Assembly: GCF_021730615.1 (NCBI RefSeq)
Contig: NZ_JAJLMN010000001.1
Location: 2,232,501-2,296,500, forward strand
Reading direction: 5' to 3'
Length of the DNA: 64,000 nucleotides
DNA from: Lichenibacterium dinghuense
GTDB lineage: Bacteria > Pseudomonadota > Alphaproteobacteria > Rhizobiales > Beijerinckiaceae
Shown: positions 43,894-52,310 of the stretch, one piece after another
Layout: each line of letters starts with the position of its first letter
Numbering within the stretch: position 1 is the stretch's first letter
Made by a program: the position numbers and the translations under genes
The notes under the pieces: generated by a model
Told to the model about the DNA's origin: nothing
The model's input: only the letters and a program-made list of their open reading frames with translations
The model's database searches: none

Positions 43894-44655
43894 TCACGCC
43901 GCCTGGAGGAAGCCCTCCACGGTCCGCGCGAACAGCTCCGGCTGCTCGGCGCAGGCCTGATGCGCCGCCGCGGGGATGACCGACAGGGCCGCGCCAGGGA
44001 TGCCGTCGGCGAGGGCGCGCGCCATGGCGGGCGTCGTCGCCTCGTCGGCCTCGCCGACCACGACCAGGGTCGGGCATGCGATCCGCGCGAGGCAGGGTGC
44101 GATGTCGTAGCCCAGGATGGCCTCGCAGCAACCGAGGAAGCCCTCGGCCGGCGTGGCCGCAATGGATTCCGCGAAGCGGCGCACCAGCCCCGGGTTCGCA
44201 GCACGGAACTCCGGCGTGAACCAGCGGGCGAGGGTGCCGTCGACGACGGCCTCCGTCCCGCCGGCGCGGACGGCGTCCATGCGGGCCCGCCAGCCGGCGT
44301 GCAGGGCTTCCGGATAGCCGGCGGTGGTGTCGGCAGCGACGAGGCGGGCGACGAGGTCGGGGCGGTCGAGCGCCAGCGTCAGCCCGACCATGCCGCCGAG
44401 CGACACCCCGACCCAAGCCGTCCCGGCGGCCCCGAGCCCGTCGAGGAGCTCAGCCGCGTCCCCCGCAAGCTCCGCCATCGCGTAGGGCCCGTTCGGGGCG
44501 GGGCTCGCGCCGTGCCCGCGCAGGTCGAGCCGCAGCACGCGGTGGCGCCGGGCCAGCCGCGCCGCGAGGTCGTCGAAGAGCGTGAGGTTGCTCGCCAGCG
44601 AATGGGCGAGCGTGACCCAGGGCCCGTCCCCCTCGATCCTGTGGTGCAGCCTCAT
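43894..44655 (-). CDS. Alpha/beta hydrolase (3-oxoadipate enol-lactonase-like)
   Basis: A 253-residue hydrolase with the nucleophile elbow GVSLGG (Ser85), HSLASNLTLFDDL at the oxyanion region, RLDLRGHG, and a C-terminal His in AAAHQACAEQ. It resembles PcaD-type enol-lactonases and N-formylmaleamate deformylases. It is last in the minus-strand operon after the histidinol dehydrogenase-like gene (34 bases). Hydrolysis of a lactone, amide or C-C bond in a ring-cleavage product is likely. Confidence 0.87.
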   Translation of the reverse strand: MRLHHRIEGDGPWVTLAHSLASNLTLFDDLAARLARRHRVLRLDLRGHGASPAPNGPYAMAELAGDAAELLDGLGAAGTAWVGVSLGGMVGLTLALDRPDLVARLVAADTTAGYPEALHAGWRARMDAVRAGGTEAVVDGTLARWFTPEFRAANPGLVRRFAESIAATPAEGFLGCCEAILGYDIAPCLARIACPTLVVVGEADEATTPAMARALADGIPGAALSVIPAAAHQACAEQPELFARTVEGFLQAA

Positions 44656-44689
44656 CGCCCTGCCCTTCCGTTCCCGACCGCGGAGACCT

Positions 44690-45979
44690 TCACCCGTCGT
44701 TCCGGCCCCCGTAGCGCCGCACGCGGATGTCGGCCTGCTCGGCGTGGCCGACGAAGCCCTCGAGCCGGCACAGGCGCGCGCAGCGCTCGCCGACGGCCGC
44801 GCTCGCGGCGTCGGTCGTGACTCGCTGGTAGGTGCAGGTCTTGAGGAACTTGCCGACCCAGAGCCCGCCGGTGTAGCGCGCGGCCTTGCGGGTCGGCAGC
44901 GTATGGTTGGTGCCGATGACCTTGTCGCCGTAGGCCACGTTGGTGCGGGGCCCGAGGAACAGCGCTCCGTAATTGGTCATGCGGGCGAGGAAGAAGTCCG
45001 GGTCGCGCGTCATCACCTGGACGTGCTCCGAGGCGATTCGGTCGGCCTCGCGCACCATCTCCTCGTCGTCCGCGCAGACGATCACCTCGCCGTAGTCGGC
45101 CCAGGACCGGCCCGCGAGGTCGGCCGTGCCGAGGGTGCCGAGTTGACGCTCGATCTCCGCCATCGTGTCGCGCGCGAGCTTCTCGGAGGTCGTCAGCAGG
45201 ACCGCGGGCGAGTTGATGCCGTGCTCCGCCTGGCCCAGGAGGTCGGTCGCGCAGATCTCGCCGTCGACGCTGTCGTCGGCGATCACCAGGGTCTCGGTCG
45301 GACCGGCGAAGAGGTCGATGCCGACGCGCCCGAAGAGCTGGCGCTTGGCCTCGGCCACGAAGGCGTTGCCCGGACCCACCAGCATGTCGACCGGGGCGAT
45401 CGTTTCCGTCCCGAGCGCCATGGCGGCGACGGCCTGGACGCCGCCGAGCACGTAGATCTCGTCGGCGCCCCCGAGGTGCATGGCGGCGACGATCGCGGGG
45501 TGAGGCTCCCCGCCGAAGGGCGGCGCGCAGGCGACGACGCGCCCCACCCCCGCCACCTTGGCGGTGACCACGCTCATATGCGCGGAGGCCACCATCGGAT
45601 ACTTGCCGCCGGGGACGTAGCAGCCGACCGCCGCGACGGGGATGTGCCTGTGGCCGAGCACGACGCCCGGCAGCGTCTCGACCTCCACGTCCGCCATGGA
45701 GGCGCGCTGGGCCCGCGCGAAGTTCCGCACCTGGTCCTGGGCGAAGCGAATGTCGTCGAGGTCGCGGGCGGACACCCGCGACAGGGCCCGCTCCACCTCG
45801 CCTTCCGACAGGCGAAAGCTGTCCGGCGACCAGCGGTCGAACTTCGCCGACAGGTCGCGCACGGCCGCGTCGCCCCGTGCGCCGACGTCGGCCAGGATGC
45901 CTTCCACCGTGGCCCGCGTCGCGGCATCTGCGGCGGCTGCGGCCTCCGCGTCCCGGCCGCGCTTCAGATATCGTGCCAT
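44690..45979 (-). CDS. Histidinol dehydrogenase-family catabolic dehydrogenase (HpsN-like)
   Basis: A 429-residue zinc-dependent alcohol-to-acid dehydrogenase of the HisD family ([75 protein letters not shown]). It is set in a catabolic cluster without any his genes and resembles the HpsN (sulfopropanediol 3-dehydrogenase) branch, so I do not assign it to histidine synthesis. It would oxidise a primary alcohol through the aldehyde to a carboxylate with 2 NAD+. It follows the GlcG/HbpS-like gene by 34 bases. Confidence 0.85.
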   Translation of the reverse strand: MARYLKRGRDAEAAAAADAATRATVEGILADVGARGDAAVRDLSAKFDRWSPDSFRLSEGEVERALSRVSARDLDDIRFAQDQVRNFARAQRASMADVEVETLPGVVLGHRHIPVAAVGCYVPGGKYPMVASAHMSVVTAKVAGVGRVVACAPPFGGEPHPAIVAAMHLGGADEIYVLGGVQAVAAMALGTETIAPVDMLVGPGNAFVAEAKRQLFGRVGIDLFAGPTETLVIADDSVDGEICATDLLGQAEHGINSPAVLLTTSEKLARDTMAEIERQLGTLGTADLAGRSWADYGEVIVCADDEEMVREADRIASEHVQVMTRDPDFFLARMTNYGALFLGPRTNVAYGDKVIGTNHTLPTRKAARYTGGLWVGKFLKTCTYQRVTTDAASAAVGERCARLCRLEGFVGHAEQADIRVRRYGGRNDG

Positions 45980-46013
45980 CGCTTCCCTCCCATGGTCCCG
46001 GTCGTCGCGCTCC

Positions 46014-46448
46014 TCAGCGCACCCGGCAGTCGGGCTCCAGGCCCGTCGCGGCGATGGCTGCGACGGCGCAGGTCTCGTCGTTGTCCGACGTGTCTCCGCT
46101 GACGCCGACGGCGCCCACGATCTCCCCGTCCTGCCGCACCAGCACGCCGCCGGGGACCGGGATCATCCGCCCGGAGGAAGCAGCCGCGAGCGCCCCGAAG
46201 AACACCGGTGCGGACGCGGCTCTCTCGGCCAGCGCACGGGATGGCAGGCCCATGCCCAGCGCTCCCCATGCCTTGCCCAGGGCGATCTCGAAGCGCAGGA
46301 TTCCCGAGCCGTCGCTCCGCTTGGCCGTCTTGACGTGCCCACCCGCGTCCAGGACCACGACAGTCAGGGGTGCGAAGCCGCGCGCGACGCCTTCAGAAAG
46401 GCAAGCTTCGGCGATCCTGTCCGACACAGCCAGGGAAAGGCTCGACAT
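46014..46448 (-). CDS. GlcG/HbpS-family protein
   Basis: A 144-residue single-domain protein with the PF03928 features [30 protein letters not shown] and [20 protein letters not shown]. The family includes haem-binding HbpS, GlcG and corrinoid-adaptor-type proteins; many members in catabolic operons have no known role. ATG 46448 is chosen. It lies between the MFS carrier and the HisD-family gene. Confidence 0.82.
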   Translation of the reverse strand: MSSLSLAVSDRIAEACLSEGVARGFAPLTVVVLDAGGHVKTAKRSDGSGILRFEIALGKAWGALGMGLPSRALAERAASAPVFFGALAAASSGRMIPVPGGVLVRQDGEIVGAVGVSGDTSDNDETCAVAAIAATGLEPDCRVR

Positions 46449-46707
46449 GATCACTCCTGACGTCCCGGGATGCGGACGACTGCACACGCCGGATGCGTTA
46501 CGCCGCGCAGCTCTCCGCCGCGCCGGTAAGGTGACCTCGACCTATCGTGAGCCCCCCCCGCGCACGAAATGATCGTTCCTGATCCCCCTCATCAACAAAG
46601 ATGATGCGGCAGCGCCGTCGAACAAATTCCTATGTCGCCGCTCGACTCAAACCCGGTCGGGCCTGCATGCCGCCGCACCCTTGAGGTCTTCTTTCGAGAA
46701 CGGCACA

Positions 46708-48114
46708 TCACGGACGTCGGGATATTTCCCCGCCGATACCACCGAGCGTCGCGGGAATGATCAGGGTGGCCGGCGCGCCGTCGTCCCGCAGCGTTTCGAG
46801 GCGGCGGTTGCGGCTCTCGATCCCGAAGAACAACACGACAACACTCTGGATCACGAGCAGCCCGATCATCAGGTCGAGCACACCGGCGACACCGTAAGCG
46901 TTGAACAGCCAGACCACGAGGAAGGGCGTCACCACCGTGGCGCCGCGGCCGAGCGTGTTGCAGAGCCCGGAGGCGCGCAGCCGCACCTCGGTCGGGAACA
47001 GCTCGGGGATGTAGATGCCGAATAGCAGGGCCACGAGCACGTAGATCGGGATCGTCAGGGCGAAGCCGACCAGCGTCAGCGCCACGGGGTCGGACACCGC
47101 CGGGTAAACGATGGCCAGGGCGGAGGCCAGCAGCGAGGCGCCGATGATAGTCGGCTTGCGCCCCCACCGGTCGGCGGTCAGCGCGCCGATGCCGGAACCG
47201 ACCGGGGCACCCAGGCCCATCAGCAGCGCGAAGCCGGACGATTGCGCGACACTGAGCCCCTGCTTGACGAAGAAGGTCGGCAGCCAGGCCACGAAACCGT
47301 AAAGCACCGTGTTGATGACCACCAAGCACAGGCATCCGACCAGCAGGCGCGACAGCAGCGGCGGCGCGAACAGCGTTCCGAGGCTCGCCGGCACTCCTAC
47401 GGGCAGAACGGGGGCTGGCGGGGGGAGCGGACCCGTCGCCGCCTCGGCTTCGCGCTCGATGGCCGTGAGCAAGGCTTCAGCCTCGTCGGTGCGACCGACG
47501 CTTTCGAGCCAGCGCGGCGACTCGGGCAGGCTCTTGCGGGCGTACCAGACGACGAGGCCGCCCAGCCCGCCGATGACGAACATGGCACGCCAGCCGAAGG
47601 CCGGGATGATCAGCCAGCCGACGAGCGAGGCGATGGGCAGGCCCGTTACCACGAACACGGCCATGAGTCCCAGCCAACGGCCGCGCGACCGGGCCGGCAC
47701 GAACTCGGTCAGCGTCGAGTAGCCGACGACGTTCTCGGCCCCGAGCCCGATGCCGATGACGAAGCGCAGGACGATCAGCACTTCCATGTTCGGCGCGAAG
47801 GCGGCCGCCAGCGAGGCGAGGCCGAAGACGAGCAGGTTGGCTTGGTAGGTGAAGCGACGGCCGTACCGGTCGCCGAGGAAGCCCGTCATGAACGAGCCGA
47901 CCATCATGCCCACGAAGGTGGCCGACACGAACAGGGCGTTCTGCCCCATCGTCGAGAACCCGCCCTTCAACGTCGCCCCCAGCACGGTGCCGGCCGTGTA
48001 GATGTCGAAGCCGTCGAAGAACATCCCGACGCCAATGAGCCAGATGATCCGGTGGTGGAACCTGCCGATGGGCAGCCTGTCCAGGCGGCCCCCTGCGTTC
48101 ACCGCGTCCGTCAT
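46708..48114 (-). CDS. MFS transporter, aromatic acid:H+ symporter/sugar porter type
   Basis: A 468-residue 12-helix carrier with MFS signatures FLGDRYGRRFTYQ after helix 2, ESPRWLESVGRTDEAEALL before the central loop, TADRWGRKPTII between helices 8 and 9, and ELFPTEVRLRASG. This pattern fits the AAHS/sugar porter group, which takes up aromatic acids. It begins the operon MFS - GlcG-like - HisD-like - alpha/beta hydrolase, although a 259-base gap to the next gene holds no further gene. Confidence 0.88.
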   Translation of the reverse strand: MTDAVNAGGRLDRLPIGRFHHRIIWLIGVGMFFDGFDIYTAGTVLGATLKGGFSTMGQNALFVSATFVGMMVGSFMTGFLGDRYGRRFTYQANLLVFGLASLAAAFAPNMEVLIVLRFVIGIGLGAENVVGYSTLTEFVPARSRGRWLGLMAVFVVTGLPIASLVGWLIIPAFGWRAMFVIGGLGGLVVWYARKSLPESPRWLESVGRTDEAEALLTAIEREAEAATGPLPPPAPVLPVGVPASLGTLFAPPLLSRLLVGCLCLVVINTVLYGFVAWLPTFFVKQGLSVAQSSGFALLMGLGAPVGSGIGALTADRWGRKPTIIGASLLASALAIVYPAVSDPVALTLVGFALTIPIYVLVALLFGIYIPELFPTEVRLRASGLCNTLGRGATVVTPFLVVWLFNAYGVAGVLDLMIGLLVIQSVVVLFFGIESRNRRLETLRDDGAPATLIIPATLGGIGGEISRRP

Positions 48115-48224
48115 GACGATGTCCTCCCGTCAGATTGTAGTGGAGGCACCCGTCTTGGCGCGGGCCGGCTCTCCGGTTGGGGTGCCGGGCGGCGCGAGGA
48201 GGTCCTTCCCCGCGCCTCCAGATG

Positions 48225-49754
48225 TCAGTTGAGGCGCCCCTGGCCCGCCGTGTCGCGGTACCAGTCGAAGTCGCGGCGGTCGGCGGTGCCGAGCATCACG
48301 CTCTTGACCTCGAAGTGGTCGTCGAAGCTTTCGGTGCCGAACTCCCTGCCGATGCCGCTGTCGCCGACGCCGCCCCACGGGGACGCGGGGTCGAGGCGAT
48401 GGTGGTCGTTGATCCACACGATGCCGGCCTTGACCGCCCCGGCGACGCGGTGGGCGCGGGCGACGTCGCGCGTCCTGACCGCCGCGGCAAGGCCGAAGGG
48501 CGAGTCGTTGGCGAGGCGCAGCGCCTCCTCCTCGGTCTCGAAGCGTGTGACTGAGGTGAAGGGGCCGAACACCTCCTCCTGGAAGATGCGCATGTTCGCC
48601 GACACGTCGGCGAAGACGGTGGGCTCGACGAAGTAGCCGCCCTCGTGGCCCGGCACGGTCGCGGCGATGCCGCCGGCCACCAGTCGCGCGCCCTCGCCGT
48701 TGCCGTAGCCCGCGTAGCTCAGCACGCGGTCGCGCTGCCTGCCCGAGATGACGGGGCCGAGCTGGGTCGAGGGGTCGAAGGGGTCGCCGATGCGGATCGA
48801 CTTGGCCTTGGCCGCGAGCTTCTCCACGAACTCGTCGTAGACCGAGGCCTGGACGATGTGGCGGCTCGCGCAGACGCAGGTCTGGCCCGCCCCGATGAAG
48901 GCGCCGAAGGCCGCGTAGTTCACCGCCTGGTCGACGTCGAAGTCGTCGAAGACCATGACCGGGGTCTTGCCGCCGAGTTCCATCGTCTGGTGGGCGAAGA
49001 CGCGCGCCGCCGCAGCGCCGGCGATGCGCCCCGCCTCGGTGCCACCGGTCAGCACGAGCTTGTTGATGTCGGGGTGCTCGGCCAGGTGCTTGCCCGTGGT
49101 GGGCCCGAGCCCCAGCACCACGTTGAACACGCCCTTCGGCAGACCCGCCTCGCTGAAGATCTCCGCGAGCTTGAGCGTTGTCAGGGGCGTGTACTCGGAC
49201 GGCTTCACCACGGTGGTACAGCCTGTCGCCAGCACGGCGGCCAGCGACTTGCACATGATCATCAGCGGATGGTTGAAGGGCGTGCAGTTCGCGACGACGC
49301 CGATGGGCTTGCGCAGCGTGTAGTTCAGGTACGGTCCCTCGACCGGGATGACGCTGTCGCGGCGCGCGAGGGCGAGGCCGGCGAAGTAGCGGAAGAAGTC
49401 GGGCAGGCGCGCGAGCTGGGCGCGCGTCTCATTGACGGGCCGGCCGTTGTTGAGCGTTTCCAGCCGGTAGAGCGCGTCGAGGTTGGCCTCGAAGGCGTCA
49501 GCCATGCGGTTCACCAGGCGGGCGCGGGCGCGGATGTCCATCCCGCCCCACTCGCGACCCTCGAAGGCGGCCCGTGCGCTCTTCATGGCGCGGTCGACGT
49601 CGTCCGGGCCGCTGTTCGGGATCCGGGCGATAACCACGCCAGTCGCCGGATTGCGGACGTCGATCATCTCGCCCGTGCCGGCTTCGATCTCGGCACCGTC
49701 CACGAAGTTGCCGTGCTCCTCGACCCGTCCGGCCGCCTTGTCGAGCGCGTTCAT
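48225..49754 (-). CDS. Aldehyde dehydrogenase
   Basis: A 509-residue NAD(P)+-dependent aldehyde dehydrogenase with Asn161 (CTPFNHP), Glu259 (ELGGK) and the catalytic Cys293 (GQTCVC). Full length and all key residues are present. It oxidises an aldehyde to an acid. It lies just after the GntR gene (57 bases) and before the MFS operon on the same strand. Its substrate is probably a semialdehyde formed by the cluster's alcohol dehydrogenases. Confidence 0.93.
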   Translation of the reverse strand: MNALDKAAGRVEEHGNFVDGAEIEAGTGEMIDVRNPATGVVIARIPNSGPDDVDRAMKSARAAFEGREWGGMDIRARARLVNRMADAFEANLDALYRLETLNNGRPVNETRAQLARLPDFFRYFAGLALARRDSVIPVEGPYLNYTLRKPIGVVANCTPFNHPLMIMCKSLAAVLATGCTTVVKPSEYTPLTTLKLAEIFSEAGLPKGVFNVVLGLGPTTGKHLAEHPDINKLVLTGGTEAGRIAGAAAARVFAHQTMELGGKTPVMVFDDFDVDQAVNYAAFGAFIGAGQTCVCASRHIVQASVYDEFVEKLAAKAKSIRIGDPFDPSTQLGPVISGRQRDRVLSYAGYGNGEGARLVAGGIAATVPGHEGGYFVEPTVFADVSANMRIFQEEVFGPFTSVTRFETEEEALRLANDSPFGLAAAVRTRDVARAHRVAGAVKAGIVWINDHHRLDPASPWGGVGDSGIGREFGTESFDDHFEVKSVMLGTADRRDFDWYRDTAGQGRLN

Positions 49755-49811
49755 GCTGTCCTCCCTTATTGTCGTTCGAGCGTCCGGCGGGTGCGCGGGA
49801 CGCGGGTCACG

Positions 49812-50468
49812 TCAGTTCACGATGGCGGCGCGCGACAGCGCCGCCAGGATCCGTTTTTCTGCCTTGGCGACGTGGTCCCGCACCAAGCGCGCAGCGGTAC
49901 GGGCGTCCCGCGCCTGTACGGCGTCGATGATGGCGACGTGCTCGGCGACGAGTTGCGCGGGGTCGCGGCCCCGGATGCCGGACAGGCTCGCCCGGGTCAG
50001 CCGGTCCGATTGCTCGATGAGTTCGCGCGCCGCACGGGCCATGCGGCGGTTCCCGCTCGCGGCGGCGAGGGCGGCGTGGAAGTCGCGGTTATAGGCGATG
50101 AAGGCGTCGTGCTCGCTGTCATCCGCGAAGCTGCGGAAGGCGTCGAGCCCGTCGAGTGTCTCCGCCGAGGCAGCCTCACAGGCTTCGGCGACGCAGGCCG
50201 GCTCCAGCGCCTGGCGAAAGCGCAGGAGGTCGCGGGCGTCCGAAACTGACACGGCGTTGACCCGGTAACCCTGCCGCGGGAGCACCGTGACGAGCCGCTC
50301 CTGTTCGAGCCGCAGAAGCGCCTCGCGGACCGGCTGGCGGCTGACCTCGAAGCGCGCTGCGAGGTCGGCCTCCCGCATGTCCTCCCCCGGCGCTAGGCGG
50401 CAGAGAAGGATCTCGGACCGGATGGCGGCGTAGACGTTGTCGCGGAGGGAGGATGGCTTGTCGTTCAT
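49812..50468 (-). CDS. GntR-family regulator (FCD type)
   Basis: A 218-residue regulator with an N-terminal winged helix (NVYAAIRSEILLCRLAPGED, FEVSRQPVREALLRLEQERL) and an FCD ligand domain with metal-binding residues (RDFHAALAAASGN, AEHVAIIDAV). It is the first gene before the aldehyde dehydrogenase and divergent from an alpha/beta hydrolase. ATG 50468 is chosen; the frame upstream is promoter sequence. It likely represses both directions through the palindrome at 50474. Confidence 0.92.
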   Translation of the reverse strand: MNDKPSSLRDNVYAAIRSEILLCRLAPGEDMREADLAARFEVSRQPVREALLRLEQERLVTVLPRQGYRVNAVSVSDARDLLRFRQALEPACVAEACEAASAETLDGLDAFRSFADDSEHDAFIAYNRDFHAALAAASGNRRMARAARELIEQSDRLTRASLSGIRGRDPAQLVAEHVAIIDAVQARDARTAARLVRDHVAKAEKRILAALSRAAIVN

Positions 50469-50473
50469 ACAGG

Positions 50474-50487
50474 ATGCAAAATGGCAT
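50474..50487. promoter_or_regulatory. Candidate GntR operator
   Basis: ATGC-AAAATG-GCAT is an inverted repeat 5 bases before the GntR start, in the 120-base divergent region to the alpha/beta hydrolase at 50589. The surrounding AT-rich run (to 50515) fits overlapping promoters. Confidence 0.45.
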
Positions 50488-50588
50488 TGCTGAAATATCA
50501 CGTCAAGTGAAATGCACGACTTCCGCATCGTGCGCTTCCAGCCTATCGTCGCTGGCAGCGGGGGTTCCCTGTCGATCAGGAGAGCGGA

Positions 50589-51365
50589 ATGGACGAGGTT
50601 TTTGCGCGGGGCACGGTGTCGGTTTCGCTCAGTGGCGAGGGGCCGCCGCTCTGGCTGTTCCACTCGCTCCTCGCGGATCGGGACAGCTTCGCCGCCGTGC
50701 GCGGACCTTTGTCCGAGCGGTTCGCCGTCCACCTGCCCGAGCTGCCCGGCTTCGGGGCGTCATCACCCGTTCCGGGCGGCCTGGCCGCCGTCGCCGACCG
50801 CATGGCCGACGCGCTGCGGGACCGGGGCGGCGAAACTCCCGTCGTGCTGGGGAACGGCTACGGCGGGTTCGTGGCGCTGCAGATGGCCATCCGGCATCCC
50901 GGCCTCGTGCGCGGCCTCGTGCTGGCCGACTGCGGGGCGTGCTTCTCCGAACCCGGACGTCAGGCCTTCCGCGCCATGGCGGCCGGCGTCGAGGCGGGAG
51001 GGCCGGCGAAGATCGCCGATGTCGCCATGCGCCGCCTCTTCGCGCCCGAGTTTCAGGACACGCATCCGGACCTGATGGCGGGGCGGCGCGCCGCCTTTCT
51101 CCGAACCGCTCCGGACGTGCTCGTCGCGGCCTGCCATGCTCTGGCGACGCTCGACCTCAGGGCGGAAGCCGGGCAGGTTCGCGTCCCGGTGCTCGTGCTG
51201 GTCGGCGGGCAGGACGAGGCGACGCCGCCGGCCATGTCCCAGGAACTCGCCGCCCTGCTGCCGGATGCCCGACTCGCCGTGCTCGACGGCTGTGCCCACG
51301 TGCCCCAGCTTCAGGACCCGGCGGCTTTCCTCGCCGCGGTCGAACCCTTCCTGGCGGGGCAATGA
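50589..51365 (+). CDS. Alpha/beta hydrolase-fold protein lacking the usual nucleophile Ser
   Basis: A 258-residue alpha/beta hydrolase with LWLFHSLLADRDSF, HLPELPGFGASS and a C-terminal GCAHVPQLQDP containing the triad His. The nucleophile elbow, normally GxSxGG, reads GNGYGG, with Gly90 in place of Ser. The fold is otherwise complete, so it may use another mechanism or bind rather than hydrolyse. It is divergent from the GntR gene and converges with the second cyclase-family gene. Confidence 0.82.
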   Translation: MDEVFARGTVSVSLSGEGPPLWLFHSLLADRDSFAAVRGPLSERFAVHLPELPGFGASSPVPGGLAAVADRMADALRDRGGETPVVLGNGYGGFVALQMAIRHPGLVRGLVLADCGACFSEPGRQAFRAMAAGVEAGGPAKIADVAMRRLFAPEFQDTHPDLMAGRRAAFLRTAPDVLVAACHALATLDLRAEAGQVRVPVLVLVGGQDEATPPAMSQELAALLPDARLAVLDGCAHVPQLQDPAAFLAAVEPFLAGQ

Positions 51366-51469
51366 ACGAGGCCCGGCGAGAGCCGTCCAGTCGGGCGCGT
51401 CATGCCGTCCCGGTTCGACCGCTTCGCGATGCGAGGACGGGCTTCGCGGGAAGCGCCGCGCGGTCTTCC

Positions 51470-51506
51470 GATCCGCGATCCGGCTTGTTCAGCCTGATCG
51501 CGGATC
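51470..51506. terminator. Hairpin between convergent hydrolase and cyclase-family genes
   Basis: GATCCGCGATC-N15-GATCGCGGATC, a perfect 11-base stem, lies in the 139-base gap and runs into the stop codon of the cyclase-family gene. The right arm is itself part of CTGATC-GCG-GATCAG. It may end transcription from both sides. Confidence 0.5.
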
Positions 51507-52284
51507 AGTCCGCGTCCATGATGGCGACGGCCCGGCACCAGCCGGCGGAGGCCCGCTCGATCTTCACCGGCAGGCAGCTCACCGTGAAGCCCGTCGCCGG
51601 CAGCTGTTCCAGGTTGTGCAGCTTCTCGATGTGGCAGTAGCCGGTGTGGCGCCCGGCCTTGTGCCCTTCCCAGATCAGGGAGGCGTCGCCCGTCTCGGCA
51701 TACTTCTTCGCCGTGTGCACGAAGGGCGCATCCCAGCTCCATCCGTCGGTGCCCGTCACCCGCACGCCGCGGTCGAGGAGGTACATGGTCGCGTCGTAGC
51801 CCATGCCGCAGCCGCTCGCGACGTAGTCGTCCTGCCCGAAACGCAGGCCCGCCGCGGTGTTGACGACGACGATCTCCAGCGGGCTGAGCGCGTGGCCGAT
51901 GCGTTTGAGTTCTGCCTCAACGTCCGCCGGGGTGGCGACGTAGCCGTCCGGGAAGTGCCGGAAGTCGAGTTTGACCCCGGGCTGCAGGCACCAGTCTAGC
52001 GGGACCTCGTCGATCGTCATGGATCTCTCCCCCCGGTTCATGGTCGGGTGGTAATGCCAGGGCGCGTCGAGATGGGTGCCGTTGTGGGTCGAGATGGCGA
52101 CGCGCTCCACCGCCCAGCCGGCGCCGTCGGGCAGATCCTCTCCTTTCAGGCCCGGGAAGAAGCCGAGCAGGCCGGGCAGCGAGGCCCTGTGGTCGATGTA
52201 CTCGATCGAGGGCTTCTGGATCGGCGGATCCGCCGGGATGTCGTTCGCGAGCGGGACCGAGAGGTCGATGATCCTGCGGGCCAT
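51505..52284 (-). CDS. Cyclase-family hydrolase (kynurenine formamidase-like), short subfamily
   Basis: A 259-residue PF04199 protein with the canonical metal motif STHNGTHLDAPWHYH near residues 65-79, and GCGMGYDATMYLLDRGVRVT. It hydrolyses an amide or cyclic bond with Mn or Zn. The gene overlaps nothing and lies 26 bases after the fumarylacetoacetate hydrolase-family gene on the same strand. It is only distantly related to the long cyclase-family protein at 26373, so two different hydrolytic steps are likely. Confidence 0.87.
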   Translation of the reverse strand: MARRIIDLSVPLANDIPADPPIQKPSIEYIDHRASLPGLLGFFPGLKGEDLPDGAGWAVERVAISTHNGTHLDAPWHYHPTMNRGERSMTIDEVPLDWCLQPGVKLDFRHFPDGYVATPADVEAELKRIGHALSPLEIVVVNTAAGLRFGQDDYVASGCGMGYDATMYLLDRGVRVTGTDGWSWDAPFVHTAKKYAETGDASLIWEGHKAGRHTGYCHIEKLHNLEQLPATGFTVSCLPVKIERASAGWCRAVAIMDAD

Positions 52285-52310
52285 GGCGTGTTCTCCCTTC
52301 AGCTCCGGCT

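Noticed and set aside
44690-45979. Histidine biosynthesis gene hisD
   Set aside because: No other his gene is near, and context and sequence favour a catabolic HpsN-like branch.
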